From Chionis minor (lineage: Eukaryota; Chordata; Aves; Charadriiformes; Chionididae), in the NCBI GenBank assembly GCA_013398295.1, contig VZSF01001349.1, forward strand, positions 313,614 to 377,613: DNA of 64,000 nt, given 5' to 3'. The notes beneath the pieces were generated by a model. That model saw only the letters and a list, made by a program, of their open reading frames with translations, had not been told where the DNA came from and did not search any database. The position numbers were made by a program, and so were the translations under genes. Below are positions 12,495-24,320 of this stretch, piece after piece (within the stretch, counting starts at the first letter, position 1; every line of letters begins with the position of its first letter).

Positions 12495-12580
12495 CAAAAA
12501 TCACAGAAAGGTTGAGGCTGGAGATGACCTCTGGAGGTTATGTTGTCCAACCCCACCTTTTCTCCAAAAATTTCCTTTCC
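12495..12580 (-). mobile_element. CR1 LINE 3' tip, minus strand
   Basis: Contains ATCACAGAAAGGTTGAGGCT followed by GGAGATGACCTCTGGAGGTT and a TTGTCCAACCCCACC stretch, the reversed CR1 3' terminus. Only about 85 bp remain. Confidence 0.8.
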
Positions 12581-12796
12581 TCCAAACAGAAAGGATCCTT
12601 GAAAAGGTGCCAAATAACAGCATTTGGGATATTGGTGGAACGGAGGCTTTTATTCAAATGAAAGATGAAATTAATTAGCCATTTTCTGGAAGCCTCCCTT
12701 GTATCTTTATGTTTACCATGTGAGGAAACGAGGCTTTACAGTTAACGAGAGAAGAAACATAACTGTTTGTGACTGTTCTGTTGTATTTTGAGCTAA

Positions 12797-12957
12797 TTCC
12801 AGGGAGGTGGTGGAATCGCCGTCCCTGGAGGTATTTAAGAGACGGGCAGACGTGGTGCTGAGGGACATGGGTTAGGGGTGGTTTTGGCAGTGTAGGTTTG
12901 TGGTTGGACTCAATCGTGAAGGTCTCTTCCAACCCAAGTGATTCTGTGATTCTATGA
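12797..12957 (+). mobile_element. CR1 LINE 3' end, plus strand
   Basis: Shows the CR1 3' region in order: GTCCCTGGAGGTATTTAAGA, GGTTGGACTCAATCGTGAAG, GGTCTCTTCCAACCC, then the terminal octamer-type repeats (GATTCTGTGATTCTATGAC at about 12939-12957). This is a severely 5'-truncated copy with an intact 3' terminus. Confidence 0.9.
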
Positions 12958-13039
12958 CATCAGTGCCCACCATCCAGGAGAAAACAGAAAGGACTAGCCA
13001 TCTTTCATAATCTTTTCAGGTTCTGCTCAGGCTGTTTAA

Positions 13040-13600
13040 GGAAAAGCCCTGTAACTGCCGTCCTCCTCGTCCCCACTCCTGCCCTGCCCTCGCCAGCTCC
13101 GGCCAGGAGACAGCAGCCTGGCTGCTGCGGTGGCAGGTGGGGAAGAAGAAAGTGGAGGTAGGAGCTGTGAGATTTAAGAGTTATGTCTACCTAGAGTAAG
13201 TCAAGTGGCTGCAAAGGACGGGGTAATTTTTGAATGCCTGAGGAATATGGGCTCCTCCTTGGGATTGCTGTGTGTCGGTGAGGACGTGGAGGGAAAAGGT
13301 GGGTCTGAGGGAGGGGAGTTCACAGGGGGGATATCCTGGGAGACAAGGAAGGAGAAAAAGTAGGATGAGGAAATGGAGAGAGAAGTGTAAAGACACTGTA
13401 ACCACTGTAAAGAAGGTGGTGTCCTGTACAAAGCCAGCTTTCATACTGAGCTTCTCCTCAGGACACGTAACCAGGGCTGGTCTGGGATGCCAAGGAGAGG
13501 GAGGGTCGCAGGAGTTTCTGCTGGAGGGGACCCTGGAGGGACAGCAGATGGGGGGTGGTGTGAGTCTGGTTTTGTCTTTGTTCATTTGCCCGTTTTAGTA
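13040..13600. other. GC-rich then purine-rich segment
   Basis: About 13040-13140 is locally GC-rich. About 13260-13400 is strongly G/A-rich on the plus strand, with GGGAGGGGA-type runs. Overlapping open frames on both strands (up to 132 codons) follow from the skewed composition, and I recognise no protein in them. Confidence 0.4.
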
Positions 13601-16062
13601 GTGAGACTGTTTTCTTGAAGCTTTTACATTAGGAAAAATGCAGCTTTTTTGCCTTTGGGGTGGACTTACGAGGGTTTTAACAGAAACGAGTCTGTCGCTT
13701 AAAGGTTGTTTTGTACCAAGGGAAGAGAAAAGGACACAACGGAACTTCACAGTCTGTTTGGCTGTCCCTCGAGGATGACCTTTCTCAGCCTGAGGAACTA
13801 CATCTACTGTCCATTTGAAATCAAACCCTGGATATAAACGAAGAGGTAAATGAACTTGAAGAGCCTGGCACGCCGGCTCATGAAAGGGCACTGAGAGAAA
13901 AAATCATCAAGGGGAGAAAAAGGGAGTGGAAATCAACGGTTGGGTTTCACCTGGAGTTCAGTCCTGTCAAAACACAGTAATAAAACGACATGATGCTTCT
14001 CAGCCATAGGTTAAAAGACCAAAAGAACAAACAACAAAAAAACCCCACCCAGTAATTTTGAAAACAGCACAAATTATGGGATCATGAGGTAATCTCAAGT
14101 AATCTCTTGCGGTAAAAATGTCTGCTCTGCTTTTTTTTTACTGTGCTTCTCTGATTAGTTTTGCTTGTAAAGTGGTACTGTTGATACCAGTTACACACAT
14201 GCTCTTTGAGTATTCACATGAATATGTAAGTTCATTTCAGGAACTGCTGGAGGGTGGATGTTTTTAACATCTTGTAATCCTTGTTTATGTTATGCTCTGT
14301 CTGTTAAGTAAAATACAGGTTAAGTGCACTAACTGAAACGGGAGACATACTTTAAGGTGGGGTTATATTTGGAGGAATAATTGTTAGTTTCGTCGCTGAG
14401 AAAAACAAATACATAGTGCATTTTCTTTGGGTTTAAAGCCAGATGAGACATTCATAATCAGCTATTTGGACCCCCTGAGAAAGGCTGCTGCATTTAGTTA
14501 CCTACCTGAATTCCTGAAGGATCTCGCTCCAGTCTGAAGCTGAAATGGAGAATGAAGTTTTTTGTGATTTGGTTCCCACTATTTAATGTCCTTCAATTGA
14601 AATCATGGTTCTGCCCAAATTTGCTAAAAACTCACCCTAAGCCCAACCACTTCATTCTGTGAAAACTATAGCAAGACTAGCCCGAGTTTTGTGGGTTTCT
14701 TACAAGTATTATTGTTCTACTTGAGTAGGTTTGGTGTGAAAAAACTTGAAGTGCTGCCCTACTTCTTTACTTTCACCAGTCTGATCATTTAAAAAAAAAG
14801 GGAATACAAATTTTAAAGGGAAATCCATTAATTGCATATTAAATTACATAAATTACATAATCTTTTAATCCACAAATCATAGTTGTATAATATAGTTAAG
14901 TACACTTGGAAAAAATACTACTTTAGGTCTGACTGTTTTTATCCACAGATGCTGTGCCTGTTTTCAGCACTTGCTGCCAGGGGAAATTCGTGGCAAAATT
15001 TTCCTTTTTCAAGTGATTCAAAATTTGACGCACTATATAGAACATAAATTTATTCTTAAACATGGAGTTATTGTTAAACGTAGTCTAATTATGCATGTTA
15101 ACATCATTACTTAATACTTTGCTATTTATATCAGCTTTTGTATTAGTCCCTGCTCTGGTTTGTAGGGTGTTAAACTATTGCTTTTTAAAATTGCATATTC
15201 AAGGAAGAATTATCAAAATGTAAGTGTGGAAAAATAATCTTTTTGAGATTGGTTTCTCACAAATCCTGTGACAGCAAACGAGGGGAATGTAATTGTTCTC
15301 TCATTTCTCAACAGCTTTGAGATTGTAGTTTGTTATTTTACCTTGCAGCATTTTTCTAGGATATAAACCAGGTATTTCCTCAGCACACTGCCTGGAGAAC
15401 AAAATGGGAGTTTAAAAATGAAACCTTCCGTTTTACAAAATTGATATAGACCACACAATAAACTTAGGTAAATACTGAAAGTACCCACTTCATGTCATTA
15501 TATTAGAGATCAAAATGCATGAAGTACGACTTGTGGGTGAAAGTTGCCCCCTACTGTCTGATGTGACGTTTGCATACGGAAGAGTAATTCACAAAATTTG
15601 AGATTAATTTGTCTACTGTTTCTTTGAAGAACGTATTTTATACTGAATTTTAGAATTTCCTATGGGCATATGGTACATAAAATATTGGATGTTGCAGGAA
15701 GAAAATGAGCTCAAAGTATGCACCAGTGAAAGTCAACAGATAGCACTGAACAGATTAAATACTAAAATTAAGTGATCTGTTTAGTTTTTAGATTTGGCAT
15801 TTAATATGCATATGTAAAATTGGAGGAATTAAGTTGAAAGGACCTGATTATTTTTCACAGTTGTTTATTGCAGTGGATATTTCTTGGGTTTCTACACAGT
15901 GTGACTACCATTCAATGCATACAATGGTAGATAAAAGGTGAAAAGCCAGCTGAGGAGGGGGAAACAGAGATTACAGACAGAAGGAAATAAATATGTAACT
16001 AACAAAAATGTTACCGAGATACTGATCAGTGTTTGATTCCATATACGTAAGACTTGGAGTTT
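13601..16062. other. Intergenic, nothing recognised
   Basis: AT-rich sequence with a T9 run near 14130 and TAAT-rich stretches around 14810-15130. No exon, repeat family or RNA gene could be supported. Confidence 0.5.
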
Positions 16063-16082
16063 AAAAAAAAAAAAAAAAAAAA
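16063..16082. repeat. Poly(A) tract, 20 nt
   Basis: Uninterrupted run of 20 A with no recognisable retrocopy upstream. Confidence 0.9.
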
Positions 16083-18186
16083 GTAATTTTGAGGGAATCT
16101 GTATCCATGCTGGGTGCTACAAACCTATTAAAGAGATTTAGTTTAAAATACTCATTTTCACTGTCTAGTTAGTTGCTGCACATTACCCCCTTCTGACCTT
16201 TTATTTCAATGACACAATAATCATAGAGTACTATTCTATGACATATCAACCCCACATGGTTAATTTCAGTAATTTTTTTGTTTGTTCAAATCATTGTGGA
16301 CGTTAAGAAAGAAACAAATATACAAGCTTTTAAGTTTGTAAAACACACCTTTTCAGAATACTGTAAACTAACTTTTTGTTTATCCCCTATATAGTAGTAG
16401 TCAGTTCAGCTTAACTACCTATGGATGCTTACGGAGGATCTGTCAGCGACACGAGTTAGCAGCTCAAAATCATTACATGCATAAATAATTTAAAGACTGA
16501 GGAGAAATTAATCACAAATGCCAAGCCTCTGGGAAGCTTGTAAAGCATTGTCCTATGCACAATGTGAGTATATGTTCTTATTTATACTGCACAAATGGTA
16601 CTTGAAAACAGCTACAGTGGTAACAAAACAATTGCCAATGTTTATGCTTTCAAATTATGTCTGTCAGAACAATTTGCATGTAAGGATCTTAAATGATTCA
16701 GTAATAAATGCCAGACAACATTGTTGCAGATGACAACTGATATCACATTGATATTATTAAGATTTATTACATTGTTGTTATAAAGATTCAGATACTATTT
16801 TTGCTGGATATTTTTATGAAATAACAGTATTTTCAAACCCAATCTTTGTTTTGCCATTTCTAACATGGAATCCTTAAAGCATTTTACAATCTGTGTAGGG
16901 GACAGAAATTATTTTGAAAAGAGAAAAAAGTAGGGGGGAAAAAAAGATGCCTGGAGGCAGTTGGTGGGAGTTGAGGATATGTCAATGACAAAGCGGCAAC
17001 ACAATTGTACAAGGGCTTAGATTGCAGGGATAATAGTAGATTTTTGAAGGCGACACACATTCTTTTGCTCTCAGTCCTAGTACCTGTTGCTTACTGAATT
17101 TCTGTAGAAGCCCCGTTTCTCCTTCTGAGGATTCGTTGGCGCTGTGGGGAGACCCCAACCAGGAGTGGCAGCTTCTCCTTGGATGTTGCTCTAGCTGTTA
17201 AGCTTTGCATGCCTACAGGGAACAACAGACAAGTTTAAGGGTCAGAAATCCATGGAGGCTTACTAAATACTTAGAAATCACCTGTGGCTCAGAAATCCCC
17301 TGCGCTGAAAACAGGTGGAGGGTGAGAGAACGTTAGGAGGATGTGTTATATAGTCTTTCCCTGCTCTTAGACCTTGCAGCAATGAGGATAATCAGCTAGA
17401 CAGACCTTCCATCTGACTCCACAACATAAATTTTAAGTCATTTCTATCAGAACACGAAATTAAGCCTTTTATATTAGCTTCTTGTTTGTTAGGCTTTCTA
17501 CTTTGTTGCTCAAAAGAGCTCTTCAACAGTATACTGCATTCAGCGTAGTCCCACTTGGGACAACAGTATAGCAGATGCTTTTAAACTGGAAAAATAACCA
17601 AAAGCAATCGGGAACTGACATAACGAAAGCCGAAGCACAATATAGGTCATGTATTCTAGTTGCTCAGGTTCTTTTTTTCTTGAATTCCTTACATGCCAGA
17701 GGTTGTAAACTCTACACAGCTTTAAATTTGGGGTCACAATGAAACTTAACTATTCTGTAACCCAGTAATCAAATTATCACTCTGCGGTTTGCTGACTTGC
17801 CACTATCTCTGTTCTTCCAGCCACTATTATCATTTCAAGAATTTAGGGTTTAGTGCATATGCTTTGAAGTCATTAGTATATATGAAAATACATACTTGAA
17901 CAAGCAACCACTGTGTTGCACAAGTTTGAACTTCCTCTCGTCTCAACTGTGATGTGGTCCCAAAATGTTCGGTCTAACAAGGTTTCACTGTAACCCAAAC
18001 CTACACTGTAAGTTTATCTGCATTAAATTAAAACCAAAAAGAACAACATAACAATCATATTTGTAAGCATTCACAAACAGGGTCAGACCAAGTAACCAAT
18101 CTGATTCAGTATTTCTGAAAGGATGTAGAATGATCAACCTAAAAAGCATCTGGCAATATTGCAGATGTCTTTCTCGGGAAAAAAAA
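16083..18186. other. Intergenic, nothing recognised
   Basis: AT-rich sequence with small chance frames. A 7-bp inverted repeat TCATAGA/TCTATGA lies at 16221-16241. No gene supported. Confidence 0.5.
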
Positions 18187-18200
18187 GGGGGGGGGGGGGG
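18187..18200. repeat. Poly(G) run, 14 nt
   Basis: Fourteen consecutive G following a run of A. It could form G-quadruplex structure and is an error-prone position. Confidence 0.9.
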
Positions 18201-21200
18201 AAAGTAAAGCATTTTAATCCTAGAAACTTAAAGGTTGACCAGATACTTGAAGATTTTTCCAAAGTTCCAGGCCGTTTGCTTTTTCACATTTAATACAGTA
18301 GTTCAGATTTTATCGTACGTATGAATGTTGTCACTCCTTAATTTCATTTTTATATTGTCACCTTTTCATCCCATGTTATTGAGTTCATTGCTCCTCTTGT
18401 GCCACAAGCATCATTCCCAGCATGTTTTACCTTGTCTATACCTACCATGTTTCTGTTGATCAAAGTGACCAGAAAGGAAACCCTACCATTAGTTGTGTAT
18501 AGTTGAGACTGTGTGTTAAAAGCATGTACTAATATGCAGTAGCAAATGTGATACAGAATACTGACCTTTTTGGATTTTCCTCTGTAATTTCACCCTGTAG
18601 ATTGTCAATCTTAACATATTCCTTAGCTGGTGCAGCACAGCAGCTGATTAAATCCTTCTGTTGATTGTGCCTTGGATCAGCATAAAAGCAGCAACAAAGA
18701 GAGATATTGCACTGGGCAACCTGAAGTGTCCCAGGGCAAAGGCTGGTTTTTGTTTTGTTTTCAAATGTATAGCAAGGCAAAATCCATCTGTCAAATTAAT
18801 AGCAAGGTCCCATTTAAAGAAACAAATTCCTACTTGTGTCGATACATTTACTGTAGTTTCCCATTAAACCTTTTTGCAATTTATTTCCTTCTTCACTAGA
18901 TGCAACATATTTGACTGAAAAGTAGTTGCAGTAATGTGAAGTTTTCTGGAAAGTCATGAATACCTTATGTGAGCGGAAATGTGTTCAGTTGCCTGTTGCT
19001 CCACAGCCATTAATCTGATGAATAAAGAGTTTGCACATGGGTTCACTCAGAGAGTTAACATCTGATTTTACATGGAAATATTTGAAAGAAAAAGTACAGC
19101 ATAGCCTGAAGCCTGTTAGAAAGATTTTTAGAGATTCATTTAATGCAGTTTCTTGCCTTGGTTCCTATTGTCTACTTGGAAAAGAATGTTATTTTGAAAT
19201 GTAAAATGAAATAAGGGGAAACAATTCAAACAACGTTTCTACTGGACACACACACACAAAAAAATCCCTTACCTCAAACACATATAAAACCTGTCGGTTT
19301 TCATTACTCGTCTGTTGCCCTACTATTTCATTATCATCTACATTAAATCAGATGATCCCCCACCTCTACACTGGTACTTTGGAGATAAAATAAAGGGGCA
19401 GGAACTACCTTCATTTATCAACATGAAATAACATCAGCATTTGTACTGGGATAGTATTTATGTCAATAATTCATTTTTAGAACAAAGAATGAAAAGAATT
19501 AGTAGTTACTGTTTCTCTCTGTGGAGATAAATGCTTGACGCAGGAGCTACTAGTCAGTTGAACATCTTCAGTTACAGGGCAATACTGAAGCTCAGCTTGA
19601 TTTTAACATGGATTCTAGTTTCCTGGTGAATTCAGGAAATTTTCAAATGTTTGCTGCTTCTGTTATTAATTTTGAATTTATTGACACTGGGATGTTGTTA
19701 CTCAGAGTTGGAGAGAATGCGACATAGGTGGGACATCTGTATTAATTAGCTGAATATGCTGAATGACTCGTTATTAGTAAGGTTGCAAGTACTCAGCCTC
19801 TGACAGTTACCTTACTGTTTGCTTATTACAGTGCACTGGATGTGGATGACTGGAATAATACTTGATTGGAATTTCCCTCGCTTCTTCCTATATTTTTTTT
19901 TTAATGCCATTGAAGAGACTTAAGACTTGAAGCTGACTCTCGTGCATTCAGAAACTGCATTGCTTTGACAAAGAATATTCCATGTTGCGTTCATATTGTG
20001 TACTTGGCTTTAAAAGCAAAAATAGATGCACCACTTAAATACTCTTGTCTTCTCCCAATTGCTGTGCAAGATGCTCTTTGCCTGGAAGTTTTTAAAATCT
20101 AATTTTAGAATCTTTTCTGACCAGAACTGGTAAATAGTCTTAAACAAGTTTGTTTTGATACAAAAGACTACGTGAAATCATCTGTTCCGTGTCTAATGTC
20201 TTTGGTCTAAAATCTGACGCTTGCTCATTTCTGAGGGAATTCAATGCCTTAGTACAGTCATACGTACAAAGTTTGGGGTTGTTTTTTGTTGTTGTTTTTT
20301 AGAGTTACATCTGCTGACTTCTACAGATTTTTATCATTACAGGTAGCTGTGAACTATACTCAAATGACAGTTGAGTGTCCTTAGATGATAAAAGTGTAAT
20401 GTTCACGTTTCTAATCTGTGCTCTGTTGCGTATGTGGGGTGCCCCATAGAGCCCAGCTGGCCCATGTGCCTGCAAGATAAGCCAGGAGCGTTTAGCTAGT
20501 TCGTGACCAAATACAGAGAGCCAAAGGCAAGAAAACGAAAGCTTATTTCTTTACTTTTAGCTGCTCCTATGAATAGCAAACATTGCCCATGCACAAAAGC
20601 CTCAGATCCTTCAGACCCCACTTGGAGTATTTGGCTGTGACTTGTCTTCTAAGAAGCTTCCATAGGAAAACTTCCCTTTCTTGCCAAATCTTCCTGTATT
20701 GGAACAAAGCTTTGCCTTCGTTTAGCCTGGTTGTTAACTTTGGAATATTACAAAAAGATACAGGTACAGGCTGTGCAAAAAAGGGGCTTTGTTGGCCTGC
20801 TGCAGGGTGAAAAATAAAGCCCGAGACTGAGTAAGAGTGGAGAGTAAAATGATGCTGTGAAATGAAAGTGCTGGTGGGGGAAAGGTCTTTAGCTCTGAGC
20901 TGCAGTCGCATGTCATCGAGCAATCTTTGGTAAGGTGACCTCTCCAGAAGCGAGTTATTCCAAATGGGCCATCATTGAGTTGAGATGAAACTACTCCTAT
21001 TATACTTCTTTACCCTGGTGTCTGAGAGAGATAACAAGAGCAACATATATTCAGGGTGTGTTTTTTAAAAGGGGTATTGACACCTATCAGCTGCTTGTGA
21101 AAACTTCCATCTATGCTCCCTTGATTGATGAGAAAATACACTGTTTGCAGATCATATCCTGTTGTTCTGTTATGAAAGTGAATTTTCTTAAACTTGGCTT

Positions 21201-21457
21201 TCTAGAAGAAGTCAAATGCTCTTGAATGGATGAAAACACTGTATTTAAAGAGCCTTTGAGTAAGTAAATTCTTTAACGTCTTAATATATATTGTTCAGAA
21301 CAATAGAGGCATATATGCCCTGGAGTTAATACACGGATGTGTGTGGCAGATGCAAGGCCTGCACATGGATGTTCAAATCCACATCAAGGCTTGTATCAAC
21401 TCAGCATGATAGAGCAATTGAGAATGGCTGTTTGTAGAGCTCTGGCCAGCATTAGCC
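18201..21457. other. Intergenic, nothing recognised
   Basis: Contains a short (AC)n at about 19246-19257 and a 118-codon minus-strand open frame at 20567-20923 without recognisable domains. No repeat family identified. Confidence 0.5.
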
Positions 21458-21473
21458 AAAAAAAAAAAAAAAA
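21458..21473. repeat. Poly(A) tract, 16 nt
   Basis: Run of 16 A; no adjacent retrocopy is recognisable. Confidence 0.85.
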
Positions 21474-23077
21474 GAAAAGCAGGGTTTGCATTCCACAGTG
21501 GTGTTGTAAGTCAGCCTCTCTAAACCTTCCTTCATGTGGGTGCACATCATTCTTCAGACACATCCTTAGTTTAGACTAACTGTGACTCACATGGATAATG
21601 CGTTAATCTGACAGCTAATCTCGCTAAAAAATGGATTAACTACTATGTACGCATGACAGAATATCTAGCAAAAGGCATGATTTTGCTTTTCAGATTCTCT
21701 GTTTCCTTCCAGCGGACTCCTTCTCCTTTTGTTCGAGGGGACCATCTGCTCATCAAAAACGGGTCGTACTTGCTTCTACTTCTTGCAGAGACATGGCTCC
21801 TTATTGCCATTTAAGCTCAGAAAACTTTTTCAGTTTCTTCTCCCTGATAATTCTTCTTGACATTCTCATATCATCAAAGTTAACTGGCTTGCCATAAAGC
21901 TATTGAGGACACACAAACATCTGTGAACCATGCCCTGCAGTTAAATACTTCCCAAATCAGGATTAGTGGTCACTGTTTCGTTTTGTTGTTTGGTGGGCTT
22001 TTTTTCCAAGGAAAAAAAAAATGCCCAAGTCCTTAAAAAGAGGATGGCTTTCTGATTAACTGAAATGACACCTTCTAATCGTTAGCTTTCTCTGTAATAA
22101 AATGTGAAATTAAGGAAATCTTACTTTCTACACTAGCTTCTGCAGTATATTGTTCCTAATAGGCTCTGAAATAACTTGACAAGAGCCTCACAAAACACAT
22201 GGTAAAATAGGAATGGGGTAAAGGTCATTCCACCTGCTGTGGCAATACTAAAACTAGCCTTGTTGGCCTAACTGAAATTCACAAAAAAGTACTTTACGAC
22301 AGAAAATTGAAAGCAATACCGAGGAAGAGGATTCACCTTTTATTCTTGGAAGCGGCACTATGGATAACTGCAAACTGTCACCCAAAAGAATGAATGGAAT
22401 TAAAACCATTTAATTGATAACCAAAGATTCATCTTCATAACTAACATTCAAAACTGCCGTCTTCTAGAGTTATTAAAAATAAGAAAAAAATCCCATTTGT
22501 TATGATTTAGGCAAATCATAAACCTTCAACCTATTATGCAAAGTATTAGGGAGAGATATTGTAATACTTCTATTTGATTTTATTGCAATTGTTTCAGTTG
22601 CAGTAGTTTCTGAAATGATAGTAAATCCCAGTTTAAATTCTTCATTACCTTTCCCCAGTAAATGCTGCAGTGTATTGGTTTGCATTTTGACTACCAGGGG
22701 CTTTCTTGCACAAGGCTGCACACATCCATGTGTTTGGAAGTTTGCTGATGTATTCACTGCCAAGCAGGGTTTTGCTTCTTCAATAGTGATCAGATATTAG
22801 TTTGACTGTGTGTGGAAATGTGCAGTAAATCAGTGATGAATTTTTCCATATGTCTTGCATAAAATCCAAAAATGGTTATCTAATGTAAGCCAGAACACCA
22901 GAAAACAAATTCGACTGTCATATATTAAAAAAAGGCCTTAACAGAGTTATGAAATTAATCGTGAATGTAACACATTGACCTTAATAATATGAATTGCTAT
23001 AACTGTTTTAGCTAATGAATTTCTTGAAATGTGAGATTATCTTGTTACACCTAATTGTGTATTTGTATTTGCTCCAG
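21474..23077. other. Intergenic, nothing recognised
   Basis: AT-rich sequence. Small open frames occur on both strands at about 22500-22800 but show no family resemblance. Confidence 0.5.
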
Positions 23078-23140
23078 GGTTTAGAAGCTGCGGATATACG
23101 ATTCGGTCTGTGCATCAACAGGTACCCAAAGATGCTGCAG
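23078..23140 (+). other. 63-nt exon-like segment, phase 0-0
   Basis: Preceded by a T-rich tract ending GCTCCAG and followed by CAG|GTAAAT. It translates without stops as 21 residues (GLEAADIRFGLCINRYPKML, then Q). The pattern of a short helix followed by RYPKxL loosely recalls mTERF repeats, but 21 residues are too few to assign a family. Single exon candidate, function unknown. Confidence 0.2.
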
Positions 23141-23379
23141 GTAAATCCAGTTTCCTTACTTTTCACATGTGATCCAAGTCATGCAGTAGAAGCTCAAATA
23201 AGTGTTTTCAAACTCTGGAGCTCTAAGGGGAGCTCTCTGAGCTACCTTGTGCTGGTTTAAATACATTGATTCTGTCACCACAGGACAGAACTGACCTATT
23301 TTCTTCCTTTTCTCTCTGCTCATTTCTTTATAAAGACAGAGTTGAATAGATCTCCTGATGTTACACATCTATTCGCCAG

Positions 23380-24320
23380 TATTGTGTGAGGGATTACAGA
23401 TTAAAACAATAGCTCACATAGGAATTTATTGGGCATCTTTTGGACAGGATAGTTTTTAAAAGCAGCTTAATTTTATTTTAATTAAGTAGAACCTGAAAAA
23501 ATTTATTTAAATAGAACATGCGGATATCTGTGAGATTTCATACAGTATAACTTGGAGCACATTTCAGCATCTGGATAGACTAAATTTAATGTCATTCATC
23601 TGTACAGACTGCTTTTCCTCGAGTTAAAAAAATCATATGTAAAAATTACCAGATATCTCTCTCTGTGACTGAATAAGAGATTGAAGTGGCTGAAGAGGGT
23701 TATTATCAGTCATTTAGAGAAATTTTCTAAGTGATGAGAAGATAATTTTTTTTAAACCAATGAGCTAACAGTTATCTCCCTATAGACAATTTTGTATTTT
23801 ATAAATGATTACAAAATAATTGATTCCAAAATGAGGTAAATTAACAAAATTAAGCTGCAAATCGGTATAGTATATGCTTAACCTTCAGTACCTTTATAGT
23901 GCAAGTCAACTGAAAGAAACAATTTATAATAAATAGGATATATCATATTTCTCTTCTAGGAATCATTGCCATGCAATAAACCTAGATATTCTCAAGTGCT
24001 TTTATTATTGACATAACATGTTAATTGAATCAGCAAATAATTTTCAATCTGAAAATCATCTTCATGGCCATCACTGACATTAAATACACAATTTATAAGA
24101 AATGCATGGGGTGTGTAACTGACCCAACTAAACAGCAGATTGAATTCTAGTTTAGTTTCAACTTCTGTGTCTATATTCAATGTGAATGTATTGAACCTGG
24201 AAGTACTGGTTAGCTCAAATTAAGATACCTGTCCCATCAAATGGAACATGAAATGATAATTGTACAACTTTACTGTACAATCAGAAATTCACTTTCATGA
24301 ATGTGTACTAAAAAATAGTA
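23380..24320. promoter_or_regulatory. Candidate conserved noncoding block
   Basis: Repeat-free AT-rich sequence with many TAAT/ATTA cores and a perfect 8-bp inverted repeat ATTGTACA/TGTACAAT (24259-24281). Its appearance resembles developmental enhancers, but there is no conservation evidence in hand. Confidence 0.25.

Noticed and set aside
13187..13598. Overlapping frames of 132, 76 and 108 codons on opposite strands
   Set aside because: Explained by strong purine/pyrimidine skew, which removes stop codons; no protein family seen.
16063..16082. Poly(A) tract as the tail of a processed pseudogene
   Set aside because: The upstream sequence shows no gene-like content and no target-site duplication could be seen.
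16221..16241. Possible CR1 terminal octamers (TCATAGA/TCTATGA)
   Set aside because: No CR1 body adjoins them; the resemblance is a short inverted repeat only.
20567..20923. 118-codon minus-strand frame
   Set aside because: No domain or splice context; treated as chance.
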